From an uncultured Prevotella sp. (GTDB taxonomy: Bacteria > Bacteroidota > Bacteroidia > Bacteroidales > Bacteroidaceae), in assembly GCA_902798285.1 (NCBI GenBank), contig CADBVZ010000002.1, positions 62,001 through 126,000 on the forward strand: 64,000 nucleotides of DNA, in the 5' to 3' direction. The notes under the pieces were generated by a model. The model was not told where the DNA came from, searched no databases, and worked only from the letters and a program-made list of their open reading frames with translations. The position numbers and the translations under genes are program-made. Shown piece by piece: positions 60,085 through 64,000 of this stretch (position 1 is its first letter; the number at the start of each line of letters is the position of its first letter).

Positions 60085-60240
60085 ATGCTGCGCAAGCAAA
60101 CGCGCTGGGAGCGATTACTGCTCCTGTGTCAAGTGCTGGATCAATTAGAGAGGGATTACCGCTCGATTTATCCCGATGAAAAGCCTATTATCGAAGGCAG
60201 TTTTGAAGAAACACTGCGGGATTTGGTGATTCCGAAGTGA
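60085..60240 (+). CDS. Small ORF, 51 residues, charged
   Basis: The ORF encodes MLRKQTRWERLLLLCQVLDQ, then LERDYRSIYPDEKPIIEGSF and EETLRDLVIPK, an amphipathic helical pattern typical of a real small protein. It is in the same frame as the 59902 ORF. The following 60241-60383 is A/T-rich with no further gene. Confidence 0.45.
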   Translation: MLRKQTRWERLLLLCQVLDQLERDYRSIYPDEKPIIEGSFEETLRDLVIPK

Positions 60241-60383
60241 TAATAATCAATTAGTAGAAATTAATTTGGGGGTAAATGCAAGTTTATCCCCTTTTTATTT
60301 GTTTATTAAATAATAAATGTCTACCTTTGAGCCTCGCTCGAAGGTACTTTCGTTCGAAAAAACAAAAAAAAATCGAGATTTCT

Positions 60384-60414
60384 TTTGTGTTTTGCTCACT
60401 TATTCGTACCTTTG
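60384..60414 (+). promoter_or_regulatory. Promoter of the WcfR-type aminotransferase
   Basis: TTTG at 60384-60387 and TACCTTTG at 60407-60414 are spaced by 19 bp, and the start codon follows 20 bases later. Confidence 0.75.
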
Positions 60415-60434
60415 CACGCAAATTTTAATGGCTA

Positions 60435-61769
60435 ATGAGTAAGATGATACATCTGTGCCTGGCGAAAATGAGTGATACAGGCATGGAACAAAAATACATT
60501 CAGGAAGCTTTTGATACGCAGTGGGTAGCCCCTCTGGGCCCCAACGTAGACGGCTTTGAGGATGACTTGAAGCAGTTTGTGGGCGAGGGCAAAGAGGTCG
60601 TGGCATTGAGTAATGGTACGGCCGCTGTGCATATGGCACTGATAGCCTGTGGCGTAGGTCCTGGCGATGAGGTGATCACGCAGAGTTTTACGTTCTGTGC
60701 ATCGGCTCATCCCGTGACTTATCTGGGTGCTACTCCCGTATTTGTAGATTCTGAACGTGACACCTGGAACATGGATCCTGACCTCTTGGAGGTGGCCATT
60801 AAGGATCGTCTTACTAAGACGGGACGTAAACCTAAAGTTATTTTGCCCGTGGCACTGTATGGTATGCCTTATCAGATAGAGCGTATCATGGAGATAGCCA
60901 ATCGCTATGAGATTCCCGTGGTAGAAGATGCTGCCGAGGGCTTCGGCTCACGCTATAAGGGCCAGGTTTTGGGTACATTCGGTAAATATGGCGTATTGAG
61001 CTTTAATGGTAATAAGATGATCACCACTTCTGGTGGTGGCGCCCTCATTTGTGGCGACAGAGCCGAGTGGAAGAAGGTGATGTGGCTGGCCACGCAGGCC
61101 CGCGAAAGCTATCCTTACTATCAGCATGAGGTGATTGGTTATAACTATCGCATGAGTAATATCTGTGCGGGTATTGGTCGCGGTCAAATGACGGTCCTCG
61201 AAGACCACATCGCCCATCACCACCATGTCCAATCCCTCTACGAACAGCTTCTGAAAGATGTGCCAGGCGTAAAAGTACATATTCAGCCAAATGGTTCTGA
61301 CAGGGGACAGGTTCCTGTCAGCCAGGAGCGCTCACTTGTATCTGACGGGAACCTGTCCCCTGTCAGAACTCCCGCCGCCCCCGTCTACGACTCCAATTAT
61401 TGGTTAACCACCATAACCCTCGACCCCGCCCTAAAGGTCAAGGACCAGGAAAACGCTTACAAACAGATGGTAACCGGCGCTGTAGGCGGTGCAGCCGGTG
61501 TGATTCACACGGCATCAACGGTTGTCACTGACTGCCAGCCCAACGCCAATGTCGAGGCCATGCGCCTGGCTTTGTTAGCCGCTGGGGTAGAGTCAAGACC
61601 CCTCTGGAAACCCATGCACAAACAGCCTGTTTATCGCAAGGCACCTGCATACGTCAATGGCGTGAGCGAGGGTCTGTTCAAAATCGGTATGTGCCTGCCT
61701 ACGGGACCTTGTGTGACCGACGAGCATGTGAAACATATCGTCAATACCATTAAAGCCAGCATTTTGTAA
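60435..61769 (+). CDS. DegT/DnrJ/EryC1/StrS aminotransferase (WcfR/PglE-like)
   Basis: This PLP enzyme should make a 4-amino-6-deoxy sugar nucleotide used as the starter of a polysaccharide repeat unit. The 444-residue product has EAFDTQWVAPLGPNVDGFE, LSNGTAAVHMAL, EDAAEGFGS and the PLP lysine in SFNGNKMITTSGGG (Lys194). A REP element (61297-61366) is translated in frame as about 24 extra residues (DRGQVPV then NLSPVR) before the substrate-domain segment YDSNYWLTTITL. The family is usually about 410 residues, so the excess roughly equals the insertion. A start at 60444 is also possible. Confidence 0.92.
   Translation: MSKMIHLCLAKMSDTGMEQKYIQEAFDTQWVAPLGPNVDGFEDDLKQFVGEGKEVVALSNGTAAVHMALIACGVGPGDEVITQSFTFCASAHPVTYLGATPVFVDSERDTWNMDPDLLEVAIKDRLTKTGRKPKVILPVALYGMPYQIERIMEIANRYEIPVVEDAAEGFGSRYKGQVLGTFGKYGVLSFNGNKMITTSGGGALICGDRAEWKKVMWLATQARESYPYYQHEVIGYNYRMSNICAGIGRGQMTVLEDHIAHHHHVQSLYEQLLKDVPGVKVHIQPNGSDRGQVPVSQERSLVSDGNLSPVRTPAAPVYDSNYWLTTITLDPALKVKDQENAYKQMVTGAVGGAAGVIHTASTVVTDCQPNANVEAMRLALLAAGVESRPLWKPMHKQPVYRKAPAYVNGVSEGLFKIGMCLPTGPCVTDEHVKHIVNTIKASIL
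61297..61366. repeat. REP-like element (copy G) inside the aminotransferase frame
   Basis: The arms CTGACAGGGGACAGG and CCTGTCCCCTGTCAG, each with its inner repeat, match the copies at 979-6557 although they lie 55 kb away. The element is read through in frame, from about residue 288 to 311. Confidence 0.92.
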
Positions 61770-61789
61770 GAAATATTGCTCAATATGAT

Positions 61790-61827
61790 AACCCCCTGAC
61801 ATTTTAAATAGGTGTCAGGGGTTTTAT
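61790..61827 (+). terminator. Rho-independent terminator after the aminotransferase
   Basis: ACCCCCTGACA pairs with TGTCAGGGGT around a short A/T-rich loop, followed by TTTATTT. It separates the aminotransferase from the second Wza-like gene. Confidence 0.8.
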
Positions 61828-61875
61828 TTGGTACATCATGAATTTGGTGCTTTATACATTTTTTGCCCCATTTTA

Positions 61876-61907
61876 TTTGGCTCATTCAAAAAAAAATCGT
61901 ACTTTTG
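61876..61907 (+). promoter_or_regulatory. Promoter of the second Wza-like gene
   Basis: TTTG at 61876-61879 and TACTTTTG at 61900-61907 are spaced by 20 bp. The predicted leader is about 180 nt, similar in length to that of the first Wza-like gene. Confidence 0.7.
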
Positions 61908-62028
61908 CCTACTCATAACACTAACTATAGTAGACTTTTTAGATAGAATAAAAGAAAAGAGTTCTTGTATGTCACTGGATATCAGGCAGAACGGACGTTT
62001 TTTACAACATAGGTACTCGAGGTTCTCT

Positions 62029-62072
62029 ATCATATCCATATGATGGTGACCCCGAGACTTTGTCTCGATGAA
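62029..62072 (+). promoter_or_regulatory. Conserved leader element upstream of the second Wza-like gene
   Basis: The hairpin ATCATAT (62029-62035)/ATATGAT (62038-62044) is followed directly by GGTGACCCC (62045-62053) and a CGAGAC/GTCTCG hairpin containing CTCGA, 50 nt before the start codon. This is the same order as at 11452-11505. Confidence 0.5.
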
Positions 62073-62094
62073 AATAGAAAAATCAAGTTAAGAT

Positions 62095-64000
62095 ATGAAA
62101 AAGATACTTTGTATGCTCATCATGATGATGGGCCTGACCATGGGAGCTAATGCTCAGAAAATTACTGATACGCAGGCTCTCCAGTATGCCGTTCAATTAA
62201 AGAAGCAGGGTGCTTCTGAGTCTGATATCGCCGCGAAGTTGTTGCAGCGTGGTGCCACGATGGACCAGATTCAGCGGATGCGCCGACAGTATGCCAAGCA
62301 GATTACCAGTCAGGGTATGGACAATACAGTGGATAACGCCATTAGCAATGTCCAGGACCGAATGCGTGTCAACAACGAGGTGACTGATAACGACATTACC
62401 ACCCATGAGGGTGAGCTGGCCCCAGTCTACCAGACACCAGAAGCCTCTGCTACCACGGAGGAAGGTACCGGCCGTAAAGTCTTTGGTCGTGATATTTTTA
62501 ACAAAAAGAATCTGACCTTCGAGCCTCAGATGAACATCGCCACACCCCAGAACTATGTGTTGGGTCCTGGCGATCAGCTGATTATCGATGTATATGGTGA
62601 TACCCAGAAGAGCGAGAGCCTGACGGTCAGCCCCGATGGCGATGTCACCGTGCCCGATTATGGTCCGGTGCATGTGAGTGGTCTGACAGTGGCTGCTGCC
62701 CAGCGCCGTATCCGCAGTCGGTTGGGTTCCTACTATGCCAGTTCTGAGATCAAGGTGGCCCTGGGCCAGACCCGCACCATCCTCGTGAACGTGATGGGTG
62801 AGGTGAAGACGCCGGGCACCTATACCGTCAGTGCCTTTGCCACGGTGTTCCACGCCCTTTATATGGCTGGTGGTGTCAACGACCTGGGAACGCTTCGTAA
62901 TATCAAGGTCTATCGTCAGGGCCGACTCATCTCGACCGTCGACGTCTACCAGTTTATCCTCAATGGCCGTCTGGCCGGTAATGTGCGTCTGGCTGATAAC
63001 GATGTCATCCAGGTGGGCACCTACGATGCCATTGTCGACATCTCGGGCCGTGTGAAGCGTCCGATGGCCTACGAGCTCCGCGAGGATGAGAGCCTCTCGA
63101 CCTTGTTGAACTATAGTGGCGGCTTTGCCAGCGATGCCTACAAGAAATCGCTGCGCGTGCTCCGTAAGAACGGCCGCATGAAGAGCGTCTTCAATGTCGA
63201 GGAATTTGAGCGCAACGCCTTTAAGATGGCCGATGGCGACTCGGTGATTGTAGACTCTATCTACAACCGCTTTGAGAATATGGTCGAGGTGAAGGGCGCT
63301 GTCTATCGCCCCGGTCTCTACCAGTTGGGCGACAAGGTCAGCACGGTCCGCAGCTTGATCGATAATGCCGATGGTGTGACCGAAGAGGCCCTGATCTCTC
63401 GCGCCGTGCTTCGCCGCATGAAAGCCAACCGCACCCAGGAGGTGCTCTCTGTCGACCTGAAGGGTATCCTGGAAGGTACGGCTGCCGACCTGCCGCTAGA
63501 GAACGAGGATGTGCTCTTTATCCCGACGATGGCTGAGCACATGAACCTGCGCACGCTGACCATTAATGGTGAGGTGATCTTCCCGGGTACCTACGAATAT
63601 GCAGACAAGATGACCATCGAAGACCTCATCCTGCAGGCCGGTGGCCTGACGGATGAAGCCTCGACCGTGAAAGTCGATGTGGCCCGCCGTGTCATCAACC
63701 CTGAGGCCACGACCGCCACGATGGATATTGCCAAGACCTTCAGTTTCTCCATCAAGCCCGGCTTCGCGTTCGATGGTGACCGCAGCTTTACCCTCGAGCC
63801 TTACGATGTGGTGTCTGTTCGCCGCAGTCCTGTATCAGCCGAACTCGTCACCGTTCGTGTCGGGGGAGAGATTGCCTTCGCGGGCAGTTATGCGCTGAAC
63901 GTTAAAAACCAGCGCCTCTCCGATGTGGTCAAGGAGGCCGGTGGCGTCATCCCCGGCGCCTATGTACGCGGTGCCCGCCTCATTCGTCAGATGAATGAAG
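62095..64000 (+). CDS. Second Wza-like SLBB polysaccharide export protein (partial, runs off the window)
   Basis: The frame is open from the ATG at 62095 to the end of the window (635 codons so far). It begins with a signal peptide (MKKILCMLIMMMGLTMGANA). It parallels the 11529 protein throughout: YVLGPGDQLIIDVYGDTQ, GEVKTPGTYTVSAFATVFHA, GEVIFPGTYEY and GGEIAFAGSYAL. It is a clear paralogue and should be the outer-membrane exporter of a second polysaccharide locus that continues to the right. Confidence 0.92.
   Translation, partial: MKKILCMLIMMMGLTMGANAQKITDTQALQYAVQLKKQGASESDIAAKLLQRGATMDQIQRMRRQYAKQITSQGMDNTVDNAISNVQDRMRVNNEVTDNDITTHEGELAPVYQTPEASATTEEGTGRKVFGRDIFNKKNLTFEPQMNIATPQNYVLGPGDQLIIDVYGDTQKSESLTVSPDGDVTVPDYGPVHVSGLTVAAAQRRIRSRLGSYYASSEIKVALGQTRTILVNVMGEVKTPGTYTVSAFATVFHALYMAGGVNDLGTLRNIKVYRQGRLISTVDVYQFILNGRLAGNVRLADNDVIQVGTYDAIVDISGRVKRPMAYELREDESLSTLLNYSGGFASDAYKKSLRVLRKNGRMKSVFNVEEFERNAFKMADGDSVIVDSIYNRFENMVEVKGAVYRPGLYQLGDKVSTVRSLIDNADGVTEEALISRAVLRRMKANRTQEVLSVDLKGILEGTAADLPLENEDVLFIPTMAEHMNLRTLTINGEVIFPGTYEYADKMTIEDLILQAGGLTDEASTVKVDVARRVINPEATTATMDIAKTFSFSIKPGFAFDGDRSFTLEPYDVVSVRRSPVSAELVTVRVGGEIAFAGSYALNVKNQRLSDVVKEAGGVIPGAYVRGARLIRQMNE

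Noticed and set aside
61828-62043. 71-codon frame between the aminotransferase terminator and the second Wza-like gene
   Set aside because: It overlaps the promoter at 61876-61907 and the leader, has no start context and resembles no protein.
62197-62853. 218-codon minus-strand frame inside the second Wza-like gene
   Set aside because: The similar antisense frame at 11871-12317 in the paralogue shows this is a codon-usage shadow of SLBB genes.

Overview
The window reads as a chromosomal segment of a Bacteroidota bacterium, most likely a fibre-degrading Prevotella-like species. The supporting signs are repeated TAnnTTTG promoter boxes (TACCTTTG and variants), a smalltalk-type small protein beside an Amidase_2 and a long HU-like protein, a DUF4248-type protein, GH67 and GH35 plant-glycan hydrolases with signal peptides, and a possible type IX secretion tail. 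Taxonomy is inferred; there is no rRNA or tRNA in the window.

Layout. (1) 1-11300, housekeeping and glycan-degradation flank: rsgA, a secreted S9 peptidase, a REP-associated tyrosine transposase (RAYT), mnmA, a GH67 alpha-glucuronidase (minus strand) and a GH35 beta-galactosidase. This flank is full of repeats. There are REP-like palindromes of about 70-75 bp, several inside reading frames without breaking them. There are 7- and 8-bp tandem tracts inside four genes. A roughly 950-bp stretch (10348-11293) is a dense array of perfect short hairpins. (2) 11322-53098, a very large polysaccharide biosynthesis locus on the plus strand, with mostly overlapping or nearly abutting genes. It holds a Wza-like exporter, a Wzz-like chain-length protein, two LicD proteins, three Wzx flippases, one EpsG/Wzy polymerase, about 16 glycosyltransferases, two hexapeptide acyltransferases, a 3-amino-sugar pair (double cupin plus DegT aminotransferase), a phosphonate module, an SDR-CotH fusion, a broken GNAT gene and a WbpL/WecA-type initiating transferase. 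(3) 53060-54725, two minus-strand glycosyltransferases. (4) 54806-55560, a monocistronic WcaJ/WcfS-type initiating transferase with its own promoter and terminator. (5) 55561-59811, a minus-strand module resembling a mobile-element remnant: small unknown protein, RecA-like AAA ATPase, DUF6371-like protein, DUF4248, HU, smalltalk protein, amidase. (6) 59801-64000, divergent small ORFs, a WcfR-type aminotransferase carrying an in-frame REP element, and a second Wza-like exporter running off the end.

How the genes work together. The phosphonate module has a three-domain PEP mutase/nucleotidyltransferase, phosphonopyruvate decarboxylase, an iron-dependent phosphonoacetaldehyde reductase in place of the usual aminotransferase, a LicD transferase just upstream, and a sulfatase-fold enzyme with Thr at the nucleophile position. 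Together they suggest a capsule decorated with 2-hydroxyethylphosphonate. This is an inference from gene content. The two Wza-like genes share a leader element: a hairpin, then GGTGACCCC, then a CTCGA box, 48-50 nt before each start codon. That suggests common control of the two export systems.
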